A DNA stretch of 34,345 bases from Opitutaceae bacterium. Its GTDB lineage: Bacteria > Verrucomicrobiota > Verrucomicrobiia > Opitutales > Opitutaceae. Position numbers and translations under genes: made by a program. A model generated the notes under the pieces. The model saw only the letters and a list, made by a program, of their open reading frames with translations, was not told where the DNA came from and did no database searches. The stretch is taken from contig NZNM01000090.1 of NCBI GenBank assembly GCA_002694885.1, forward strand, positions 1 through 34,345. Reading direction: 5' to 3'. This document shows, piece after piece, positions 14,580-22,275 of this stretch (position 1 is its first letter; each line of letters begins with the position of its first letter).

Positions 14580-16079
14580 CTAAGCGCTGGTAGCGAGGTC
14601 TTCGCGTACCGCCAACTGCATGATAGCTTCTTCCGAAAAGGCTTCCTTGTCCAGAATTCCGGCAATGCTTCCTTCGCGCATGACTGCTATGCGATGACTC
14701 ATGCCCAACAGCTCCTCCATGTCGCTTGAGATCATCAGAATGGCGCAGCCCGTCTCTGCTAGTTTTGCGATCGACCTATAGATCTCCTCTCGAGCGCCCA
14801 TATCGATTCCGCGCGTAGGTTCATCGAAAATCATCACTTTGGGCTTCAAGGTCATCCACTTGGCGAGGACGACCTTCTGCTGATTGCCGCCGCTGAGGTT
14901 CCCCACAACCAGTTCGGTGCTAGGAGCTTTTATGCCGAACTCGCGCAACCAAACTTCCGCATTTTCCTTTTCGGAAGCGAAATCGATGCTCAGATAGCGA
15001 GTGAATCGCTTCATTGAGTTCAAGGTCATGTTCTCCCGTATGCTCATCTCCAGGACAAGTCCACTGGATTTGCGGTCTTCAGGAGCGAGGAAGACTCCAT
15101 TGGCAATACAACGGCTTACATCGCCGCGAGGAATCGATTGGCTCTCGACTTCAAAGAACCCAGAAGGAGAGTCGTCGACACCGAAAAGAGCTTGGGCCAA
15201 TTCGGAACGTCCGGCTCCGACGAGACCGGCCATCCCCAGGATTTCTCCGGATTTGATTTCGAAGGTCGCTCCCCCATTAGGCCACTGCCGAGTGCTGAAA
15301 TCCTTTACTGATAGAATGACGCTTTCAGCGGAAGGCTTGGTTTTTGGATACACTTCATCGAGCTCACGCCCAATCATCATGGAAATCATGGCGTTACGAT
15401 TGATTTCCTCACGCTTAAGCCCTCCTGCGTTTCTTCCATCGCGAAGAGCTATTACGCGGTCGGCTATCGTTTCGATTTCCGCGAGTCTATGAGAGATGAA
15501 AATGATCGCCATTCCTTGATTACGAAGCTTTTGAGCCAGCCTTAATAACGTATCCGTTTCTTGGAGCGTCAAGCTTGAGGTCGGCTCGTCGAGGATAAGT
15601 ATTTTGGCGTCCATGGACAAGGCCTTGGCGATTTCGACGAGCTGCTTCTGCCCGTTGGTGAGGAGGGCCACGGAAGTGAATGGATCGATGGGCAATCCGA
15701 GCGTTTCCAGTAGCGGTCGGGATAGATCGTGTAGACGTCTCTGGTCAATACAGCCGAAATGTTTTGGTTCGCGTCCCAAAAAGATGTTTCCCGCTATATC
15801 AATATTATCCAAAAGATTGAGTTCCTGGTGGACGAAACTGATTCCGAGTCGCTCGGCTGCTTTGGCGTCGTGAATGGCGACGCTCGATCCATCAAGTAGG
15901 ATCTGCCCCGAGCTTGGCGGGAACATGCCGCCTAGAATATTCATAAGCGTCGATTTACCTGCACCGTTTTCGCCGATCAGGCCCAGAACCTCTCCTTTCT
16001 CCACCTCTAGCTCAACCTCGTCTAGCGCTTGGACGGGTCCGAATGACTTGGAGATTCGCTTAAGCTGGAGCAGGGACAC
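14580..16079 (-). CDS. RbsA/MglA-type double ATPase of a CUT2 sugar ABC importer
   Basis: A 499-residue cytoplasmic protein with two fused ABC domains, as in RbsA, XylG and MglA. Domain 1 has an intact Walker A GENGAGKST (36-44), a variant signature LTNGQKQLVEIAKAL, Walker B AKILILDEPTSSLT and switch ISHR. Domain 2 has the degenerate Walker A GLVGAGRSELAQ expected for this family, with signature LSGGNQQKVVLAKWM and FDEPTRGIDMGAREEIY. Length is typical. It precedes the permease by 16 bases and follows the binding-protein gene across a 117-base gap containing a REPIN-like element. Substrate is inferred to be a monosaccharide, perhaps one freed from a sulfated glycan. Confidence 0.94.
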   Translation of the reverse strand: MSLLQLKRISKSFGPVQALDEVELEVEKGEVLGLIGENGAGKSTLMNILGGMFPPSSGQILLDGSSVAIHDAKAAERLGISFVHQELNLLDNIDIAGNIFLGREPKHFGCIDQRRLHDLSRPLLETLGLPIDPFTSVALLTNGQKQLVEIAKALSMDAKILILDEPTSSLTLQETDTLLRLAQKLRNQGMAIIFISHRLAEIETIADRVIALRDGRNAGGLKREEINRNAMISMMIGRELDEVYPKTKPSAESVILSVKDFSTRQWPNGGATFEIKSGEILGMAGLVGAGRSELAQALFGVDDSPSGFFEVESQSIPRGDVSRCIANGVFLAPEDRKSSGLVLEMSIRENMTLNSMKRFTRYLSIDFASEKENAEVWLREFGIKAPSTELVVGNLSGGNQQKVVLAKWMTLKPKVMIFDEPTRGIDMGAREEIYRSIAKLAETGCAILMISSDMEELLGMSHRIAVMREGSIAGILDKEAFSEEAIMQLAVREDLATSA

Positions 16080-16130
16080 GGTTTAAAAGGAAGAAGTAAG
16101 AAGGAGGAATGAAGAATGTTAGGCTACTCG

Positions 16131-16196
16131 GGTAGGGAGGACTGGCTCAGTCCTCCGATCGGGTTGATGAGGAGGACCGAGCCGGTCCTCCCTACC
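16131..16196. repeat. REPIN-like palindrome between binding-protein and ATPase genes
   Basis: Two inverted 26-base arms (16131-16156 and 16171-16196) are separated by 14 bases. Each arm has a GTAG head (CTAC on the right) followed by a hairpin: GGAGGACTG-GCT-CAGTCCTCC on the left, GGAGGACCG-GCT-CGGTCCTCC on the right. The only two differences between arms form a compensatory T-A versus C-G pair within the hairpin. The element ends one base before the binding-protein stop codon. Confidence 0.85.
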
Positions 16197-17177
16197 TCAG
16201 TTTGTTATCGACGCTTTCCAGGCGTCGCACTGGGCCTTGTAAGCGAGGCCCTCTCCTTTTCGGAGTACGCGAGTAGGGACGTGGATGATTCCATTGTCTG
16301 GAATGCCGGCTTCGCTGGGCGATTTTCCTTCGACGGTCAAATCGCGTAGCAATGCCATGGAATCGTACCCAAATGTATAGGGATCCTGGATCACCGTCCC
16401 GTATATTTCACCGGCATCGATGCCCTCGAGTGTTTTGGGTGATTCGTCGAAGGCTATGATTTTCACTTTTCCGATGAGTCCCGCTGCCCTGACAGCCTCT
16501 AGGCAGGCTGGCGGGTTATAGCCCCACAAGCCGACGAGTGCAGCGACGTCTGGGTGAGCGGTCAGTGTGTCTTCGGCGTTGGCACGAGCCTTGGATACGT
16601 CCCCTCCATCTGTTCTTAGGTCGATGATTTCGATTCCATGGCCGGCAACGGCTTCCTTAACGCCTTGAAAGCGCTCAATCGCGTTTTGCATATCCTTGAT
16701 CCCCACGAAGACCATGATCTTTCCCCCGTTGGGAAGCGCTTCCACGACGAGTTCTCCGCATTTTCGCCCAGCTTCGATATTGTCAGTCCCAAGATAGCAG
16801 ATACGATCGCTATCCGGTGAATCGCTATCGACGCAAATCAACGTAGAGTCTTCCGACCATTCGTTGATCATGCGTATCTGGTTTTTAGCGCTGGCGGGGC
16901 TGATAGCGATTCCTTCAGCTCCGGCTACTAGCAAGTCATCCACGATTTGCTTTTGCTTCGCCGTCGATCCGTCACCGGTGCGGAAAAGCACTTCGATGTC
17001 CCCGAATTCACGCTCCGCTGCCCGAGCACCCGCTTCCGCATAAGCCCAAAAATCGGCGGAAACATTGGTGATAAATGAAAGTTTCGCTTTTCTGTTTTCA
17101 GATTCGGTACCGGTAGGTCCACTACAGGAAACGAACAAGATGCTGATTAGGAATGGGATAGATTTCAATATACGCAT
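16197..17177 (-). CDS. Periplasmic sugar-binding lipoprotein (RbsB-like, Peripla_BP_4)
   Basis: A 326-residue substrate-binding protein for the adjacent CUT2 importer. The N-terminus is lipoprotein-like, MRILKSIPFLISILFVSCSG, with the probable acylated cysteine at 18. The mature protein has the type I periplasmic binding fold: KLSFITNVSADFWAYAEAGA, VLFRTGDGSTAKQKQIVDDL, AEGIAISPAS, CVDSDSPDSDRICYLGTDN, ALVGLWGYNPPACLEAVRAA and KIIAFDESP then GTVIQDPYTFGYDSM. Those segments are typical of ribose/xylose-type binding proteins. It is transcribed first of the three transporter genes, after a DUF1501 gene. Sugar specificity is not evident. Confidence 0.92.
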   Translation of the reverse strand: MRILKSIPFLISILFVSCSGPTGTESENRKAKLSFITNVSADFWAYAEAGARAAEREFGDIEVLFRTGDGSTAKQKQIVDDLLVAGAEGIAISPASAKNQIRMINEWSEDSTLICVDSDSPDSDRICYLGTDNIEAGRKCGELVVEALPNGGKIMVFVGIKDMQNAIERFQGVKEAVAGHGIEIIDLRTDGGDVSKARANAEDTLTAHPDVAALVGLWGYNPPACLEAVRAAGLIGKVKIIAFDESPKTLEGIDAGEIYGTVIQDPYTFGYDSMALLRDLTVEGKSPSEAGIPDNGIIHVPTRVLRKGEGLAYKAQCDAWKASITN

Positions 17178-17240
17178 GGGAAGAGTAAATTTAGTAGTGA
17201 TATCCAGTTAGTGAGAGAATTGTAGCAGGGTCGCAAACAT

Positions 17241-18629
17241 TCAGGCGAGAATTTCGGGGATAATCTCCCCATGAACATCGGTCAATCGTATGTCCCGACC
17301 ACTAAAGCGGTAAGTCAGTTTCGTGTGATCGATGCCGAGAAGGTGCAGCATGTTCGCATGGAGGTCATGAACGGTCAGTTTGTTCTCCACGACACGGTAG
17401 CCGTATTCGTCAGTGGCCCCATAGATCGTGCCACCTTTAATGCCTCCTCCGGCCATCCATAGGCTGAATCCTTGCGGATTGTGGTCGCGGCCATTGGTTC
17501 CCTGCGCGAATGGGGTTCTTCCGAATTCGCCGCTGAACACGAGAAGGGTGGTATCGAGCAAGCCACGTGATTTCAGGTCTTTGATCAGAGCGGCGATTGG
17601 CTGATCCACTGCCATAGCGTTCTTCTGGTGGCCATCGATAAGGTTTTTATGCTGATCCCAACGGTCACCATTTCCCGGATTTATGGTCAGCTCGACGCAT
17701 CGCACTCCCCGCTCAACTAAACGCCGGGCCATCAAGCATTGGGCTGCATACGCTCGAGTATTTTTATAAGGGGCATCGATTCCGTAGAGTTTTTTGGTAG
17801 TCTCCGTCTCTTTGGATAGGTCTGTGACATCGGGCACCTCCATCTGCATTCGGTAGGCGAGTTCGTAGTTCTGAATCGCAGATTCTATGGCTTCGGCGTG
17901 CGACAGCCGGGCTTCAAATTCGCCGTCCATTTCGTTCAGAAACTCTAGCTTCTTTTTCTGGATGGCTGCCGTCGTCTCTTGGTGAGACGTGTTATTCAGG
18001 GCTGGATTGCTGGAAAGGAAAATGGATCCTTGGTGATTGGCAGGTAGAAATCCGCTACCAAAACATTGCATGCCGCCTGATGGTACTTGTCCGCCGTGGA
18101 TGACTACATAGCTCGGTAGATCTTGGCTAAGCGTGCCCAGTCCATAAGAGGCCCAGGCTCCCATACTTGGGCGGCCAGAGAGAACGTGGCCACTATGAAG
18201 GGCGTAGTTGGCGTTGGGATGATTGGGAGAAAACGCAGTCATGGAGCGAATGATACAAAGATCATCCGCACAGGATCCGATTTTGGGAAACAAATCGCTT
18301 ATCGGGATACCGCTTTTCCCATATCGTTTGAATTCCCACGGGCTTTTCAGGAGATTGCCATTGTTGTTGAATACCGTCGCGTCTACCTGGAAGCGTGGAG
18401 GTTGCCCGTTTTCTTTGGCCAGTTGTGGCTTAGGGTCGAAACTATCCACCTGAGATACACCGCCGTCCATGTAGAGGAAGATAACGCTTTGGGCCTTGGG
18501 GGCGAAGTGGGGTGTTCTTGGATACAAGGGCGATTTCTTGGCAAGCAGATCCTGCTGCATGAGACCGGACAGTGCCAGCGTTCCAAAGCCCATGGAACTT
18601 TTCTGGAGAAACTCGCGCCGTGAAATCAT
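17241..18629 (-). CDS. DUF1501 family Tat-exported protein (operon 1)
   Basis: A 462-residue protein with a twin-arginine leader SRREFLQKSSMGFGTLAL. DUF1501 belongs to the alkaline phosphatase/sulfatase superfamily clan; its reaction has not been established. Visible family segments are VIFLYMDGGVSQVDSFDPKP, SIRSMTAFSPNHPNANYALH-like text (here IIRSMTAFSPNHPNANYALH), HVLSGRPSMGAWASYGLG, MQCFGSGFLPANHQG, LLVFSGEFGRTPFAQGTNGR and GRDHNPQGFSLWMAGGGIKG, then the C-terminal NMLHLLGIDHTKLTYRFSGR. It lies 99 bases after the DUF1549/1553 gene, its usual partner, with a REPIN-like element in the gap, and 63 bases before the binding-protein gene. Confidence 0.93.
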   Translation of the reverse strand: MISRREFLQKSSMGFGTLALSGLMQQDLLAKKSPLYPRTPHFAPKAQSVIFLYMDGGVSQVDSFDPKPQLAKENGQPPRFQVDATVFNNNGNLLKSPWEFKRYGKSGIPISDLFPKIGSCADDLCIIRSMTAFSPNHPNANYALHSGHVLSGRPSMGAWASYGLGTLSQDLPSYVVIHGGQVPSGGMQCFGSGFLPANHQGSIFLSSNPALNNTSHQETTAAIQKKKLEFLNEMDGEFEARLSHAEAIESAIQNYELAYRMQMEVPDVTDLSKETETTKKLYGIDAPYKNTRAYAAQCLMARRLVERGVRCVELTINPGNGDRWDQHKNLIDGHQKNAMAVDQPIAALIKDLKSRGLLDTTLLVFSGEFGRTPFAQGTNGRDHNPQGFSLWMAGGGIKGGTIYGATDEYGYRVVENKLTVHDLHANMLHLLGIDHTKLTYRFSGRDIRLTDVHGEIIPEILA

Positions 18630-18641
18630 GTTTTGGAATAG

Positions 18642-18706
18642 GGTAGGGAGGACCGGCTCGGTCCTCCTTTGTACGGATTCGGAGGACCGGGCCAGCCCTC
18701 CCTACC
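18642..18706. repeat. REPIN-like palindrome between DUF1549/1553 and DUF1501 genes
   Basis: The left arm 18642-18667 is GTAG-headed and contains the hairpin GGAGGACCG-GCT-CGGTCCTCC, identical in its stem to the right arm of the 16131 copy. The right arm 18681-18706 (GGAGGACCG-GGC-CAGCCCTCC then CTACC) is partly degenerate. Arm spacing is 13 bases. Confidence 0.8.
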
Positions 18707-18728
18707 TAGGTTCTTCGCATGTCCGCTT

Positions 18729-21700
18729 TTAATACACATATATGAATTCCTTGCGGTTGTAGATAGTGTGACAGAGGTCCGCCCAGACTGCTAGATCATC
18801 TAAAGACGAGCCGTATTCCTTTGCGATTGTATCGAGAAACCGTTTGGCCCATTCGATTTCCTTATTGCTAGCGGGGCGGCTGAATGCGGTTTGGTGAATT
18901 TCTTGGATACGCTGTTCCAGATTGAGTTCCGAATAGAGAACTCGTTTCGCCCAAGCCCTTGCCTGTTCGTGCACGAAAGGATCGTTCATCAATGCCAATG
19001 ACTGGGCGGGAACGTTGGTTACTTGGCGTCGTCCTATAGATTCCGTTGCGTTGGGCATGTCGAAAGCCCTCAAAAACGTGGGAAGAAAATTGCGCCGCAT
19101 CTCGATGTAGATTGACCTTCTTCCGTTTCCATCCAGCGGACCAGAGACGGGTTTCGCTCGACTGTTTGGCAGGTCCTTTACGTAGGCCGATACGCTTGGC
19201 CCGTAGGCGCTGGTATCGAGTTCACCGCTACACGCGAGTATGTGATCGCGTATTATCTCCGCCTCGAGACGCTTTACAGGCATGCGTTGCAATAGCTTGT
19301 TGTCCGGGTCCTCGTCCATCGCTTGCGGGCTAGGAATTGAGGACATGCGATACGCATTTGATAGGACCATTTTGCGAATCATGTACTTCAGAGACCAGCT
19401 GTTCTCCATGAAGTCCGCAGCTAGGTAGTCCAAAAGCTCCGGATGGGTGGGCGCTGCCCCCATTTTCCCAAAGTCGTTCGTAGTGGCGACGATTCCATTG
19501 CCGAACAGGTGTTTCCAGAGTCGGTTGGCTCGTACCCTGGCAGTAAGTGGATTGGACGGGTCAGCAACATGCTGGGCCCATTCTAGCCGCCCGCTACCTA
19601 GGTCGGTAAATTTGTTACTACCAAGCCCATCGAGGAAGCGCCGCGGATTTTTATCTTTGCTGAGATTTTTGTGGCTGCCACGAATGTAAATGGGTTCATC
19701 CTGCGGGTCACCATCGACGAGGCTCCTAACGTAGCGAGGAGCCGGAATTTCGAATGCGATTGATCGATATTGGGCTATCGCCCTTCGAAGGGCTGCATCC
19801 CTTTTGGTATCCGCCTTAATAAGACCGGAGGAGAACAAGGCCCCGAGAACCTCGACATCGTCTTTATTGCTTGGAACCGCTTTCGCATCTCCAACGATCG
19901 ATCTCACCTTAGCCGCCAAGGCGGAATCCCGATCTTCCTCGTTCGTTCTATCTAGCTGTGGTCGCCAGTAGGCTTTCCAATCAGCATCTTGTTTGAACCG
20001 AACGGCGACATAGGCGTTGTCGCTAGGCGGCGGTGGTTGACCGTCCCTGGGATGGAGTGAGTGCGTGGCCACACCGTTTTGCAGTATTTCTAGATAAGCG
20101 GGCTCTCCTTCCCACAGATAAGTCTCAAAATGGACAGTCTGCCAATGATCGCTATCGATCGCTTGATAGGTCCCGCTCGTTGTTGGCCCCCGACCTGTCA
20201 GCTCGTAGTTGCGAACGACCAGGCGCGCTGCTCCGTTACGGCCTTTGGCTTGGAATTCGATAGGCTTTCCGTCGAGAATGAAGTCGGGCGAGCGTATGGC
20301 TCCATCTATGCGAGGAGCGAATTGCCCGCCAACGACCGCGTCGCCGATAATTGTCTGGACGGCGCTAGTTCCCTCCATGTTCAGGATAATTCCATCTTGC
20401 GACTCCCCTGGCTTAGCGAAAGCTCTACCTTGTCGTTTCCAATCGTTGAGCGAGTTGGCAACTGAAGCGAACGTCGTGCTGAGGTCTTTGTCTTTTGAAG
20501 CGTTTTCCTCGGCAGAGTTTGTATTCGGAATGATGGGTCCTAGTTCGGGCCACTGGTCCCGCGACTCTGGAATGAGGGCGAGGCGAACCCAATTCAGTAG
20601 GAGGTCGGGTTCCAACGCTAGTTTCCGCGCCTCTGGGCTCACGAGTGCTTCGAGATCGATCTCGAACTGCTCCAACGCTTTGCCCTCCTGCTTTTTGTTT
20701 TCTTTCTCCTTCAACGCTATGAAGTCATCCAGCGCTTTCTGAATGGATGGATCGTTCAAAAATTTTCTCGTAGCGCTGAGGTAGTCGGGAATGCGTCCAA
20801 TATCTTGAAAGCTGTTTTCAAGCGCGAGTTTTACGATGCTCGGCGTCAATTGCATCAGCCTTTTCTCTGGCCCAATTTGCTGGCTCAGAGGCACTGTATT
20901 CGCATAGCTAAGACGCGAGCTCCGAAGAATGCCGTAGAAGGAATAGTAATCCCCTGTCGTTATAGCGTCGAACTTGTGGTCATGGCAACGGGCGCAAGCC
21001 AGAGTCGATCCAAGAAAGGCCTTGCTGGTCGCGTCGATCATCCCATCGAAAATCCTGGCTTCATCTTCATGGATATCTGGCGGCCCGTGCTGGCCGTCGG
21101 TTAGATAGATATATCCTGGCCCTTTGACGGATTCGTTCTCTCCCGTTTCCGCATTGATTCTAGGGTCGGAAAGGAGATCCCCTGCCAAGGATTCCAAGAT
21201 GAATTGATCGTAGGGCACATCTTCGTTCAGGGCGCGTATCACGTAGTCGCGATACCGATACGCGTAGGGCATCGTGTAATCGGCCTCAAAAGATTTCGTT
21301 TCCGCGTAGCGTACCAAGTCCAGCCAATGGCGAGCCCACTTTTCTCCAAAATGGGGCGAGGAAAGGAGGCGGTCTACTTGCTTGGCATAGGCCTCGTCCG
21401 ATCTATCATTTAGAAACGCTTCAATCTCTTTCGGAGTGGGCGCCAATCCAATTAGGTCAAAACTCAACCGGCGAATCAGTTCTCGGCGTTCGGCGGGCAC
21501 GGCCGGGGCCCAGCCTTTCTCTTCTAGTTTCGCGAGTAAAAAGTGATCGTATTCGTTCGTTGGCCACGATTGGTTTTCAACTCGGGGAATAGGAGGCTTT
21601 TTGACTGGCTGCAGGGACCACCATTGCTTGCGTTCCTCTAGATTGAAATCCGAGAGAGAATTAGAGGCAACCGTTTCTTCCAGACGGGGATCAGGCGCTC

Positions 21701-22067
21701 CTCGATCAATCCACGTTATCAAGCTGGCGATCTCGCTTTTGCTGAGCTTGGACTTTGGTGGCATCGCCTCGAAATCGGGATGCCGTTCGACCATTTGGAT
21801 TAGTCGACTATTTCTGGCGTCTCCGGGGATGATGGCTGGTCCGCTTTCGCCCCCTTTGAGAAGTGCCGGTTTTGAATCGATTAGGAATCCGCCTTTTATC
21901 CGATCGGAATCGACCGAATGGCACTTATAGCAATTCTCGACGAGCAACGGCCTGATTTTCGACTCGAAGTACTCGAGCGATTCGGAATCCAAATCGGATG
22001 CGCTAATCGATAGCGAAACATTCAGAACGGCTAGAAAAGCGAAGGAACTGGGATATTTTAGGCGCAT
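18729..22067 (-). CDS. Large cytochrome c-type protein, PSCyt1-DUF1549-DUF1553 (operon 1)
   Basis: A 1112-residue exported protein with signal peptide (SSFAFLAVLNVSLSISAS). A heme motif CYKCH is at 46-50 with the distal ligand region AMPPKSKLS, as in the planctomycete cytochrome C domain. The DUF1549 part includes FDLIGLAPTPKEIEAFLNDR, FGEKWARHWLDLVRYAETKS, YRYRDYVIRALNEDVPYDQF and a second CxxCH, LACARCHDHKFDAITTGDYY. A central ~250-residue stretch looks like a beta-rich insert (MEGTSAVQTIIGDAVVGGQF, then LEILQNGVATHSLHP). The DUF1553 part includes NPLTARVRANRLWKHLFGNG, MIRKMVLSNAYRMSS and NVPAQSLALMNDPFV. It heads the sulfatase/ABC array after a 208-base gap. Electron partner and substrate are unknown. 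Confidence 0.92.
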   Translation of the reverse strand: MRLKYPSSFAFLAVLNVSLSISASDLDSESLEYFESKIRPLLVENCYKCHSVDSDRIKGGFLIDSKPALLKGGESGPAIIPGDARNSRLIQMVERHPDFEAMPPKSKLSKSEIASLITWIDRGAPDPRLEETVASNSLSDFNLEERKQWWSLQPVKKPPIPRVENQSWPTNEYDHFLLAKLEEKGWAPAVPAERRELIRRLSFDLIGLAPTPKEIEAFLNDRSDEAYAKQVDRLLSSPHFGEKWARHWLDLVRYAETKSFEADYTMPYAYRYRDYVIRALNEDVPYDQFILESLAGDLLSDPRINAETGENESVKGPGYIYLTDGQHGPPDIHEDEARIFDGMIDATSKAFLGSTLACARCHDHKFDAITTGDYYSFYGILRSSRLSYANTVPLSQQIGPEKRLMQLTPSIVKLALENSFQDIGRIPDYLSATRKFLNDPSIQKALDDFIALKEKENKKQEGKALEQFEIDLEALVSPEARKLALEPDLLLNWVRLALIPESRDQWPELGPIIPNTNSAEENASKDKDLSTTFASVANSLNDWKRQGRAFAKPGESQDGIILNMEGTSAVQTIIGDAVVGGQFAPRIDGAIRSPDFILDGKPIEFQAKGRNGAARLVVRNYELTGRGPTTSGTYQAIDSDHWQTVHFETYLWEGEPAYLEILQNGVATHSLHPRDGQPPPPSDNAYVAVRFKQDADWKAYWRPQLDRTNEEDRDSALAAKVRSIVGDAKAVPSNKDDVEVLGALFSSGLIKADTKRDAALRRAIAQYRSIAFEIPAPRYVRSLVDGDPQDEPIYIRGSHKNLSKDKNPRRFLDGLGSNKFTDLGSGRLEWAQHVADPSNPLTARVRANRLWKHLFGNGIVATTNDFGKMGAAPTHPELLDYLAADFMENSWSLKYMIRKMVLSNAYRMSSIPSPQAMDEDPDNKLLQRMPVKRLEAEIIRDHILACSGELDTSAYGPSVSAYVKDLPNSRAKPVSGPLDGNGRRSIYIEMRRNFLPTFLRAFDMPNATESIGRRQVTNVPAQSLALMNDPFVHEQARAWAKRVLYSELNLEQRIQEIHQTAFSRPASNKEIEWAKRFLDTIAKEYGSSLDDLAVWADLCHTIYNRKEFIYVY

Positions 22068-22275
22068 GCTTGGGGCGATCCCCTCTAGAACAGCTCAACC
22101 GAGATAGGTGATATAACTGGTTTGGCCTTCAATCAAACGAGTTTCGGCTCGGGTATCAATAGTTTGTCGAACCTTCTTTCGCGCTCTCAGAGAGCTTAGC
22201 AGCTACCCTGCGATGAGCGCGGATCGGAAAATGTGGATCCTAGTTAGTACGGATTTCCAAGTCCACTTTGGATTC
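22068..22275. other. 208-base gap, likely promoter region of the cytochrome/ABC/sulfatase array
   Basis: This is the longest gap in the nine-gene minus-strand array. It contains a 13-base palindrome (GCTCTCAGAGAGC at 22183-22195) and, nearer the DUF1549 start, a CGAG/CTCG small hairpin. I could not identify a convincing -35/-10 pair. It probably separates two transcription units. Confidence 0.35.

Noticed and set aside
22183..22195. 13-base palindrome GCTCTCAGAGAGC as a LacI-type operator or terminator
   Set aside because: It lacks the central CG typical of LacI-family operators, has no T tract, and is short enough to occur by chance.
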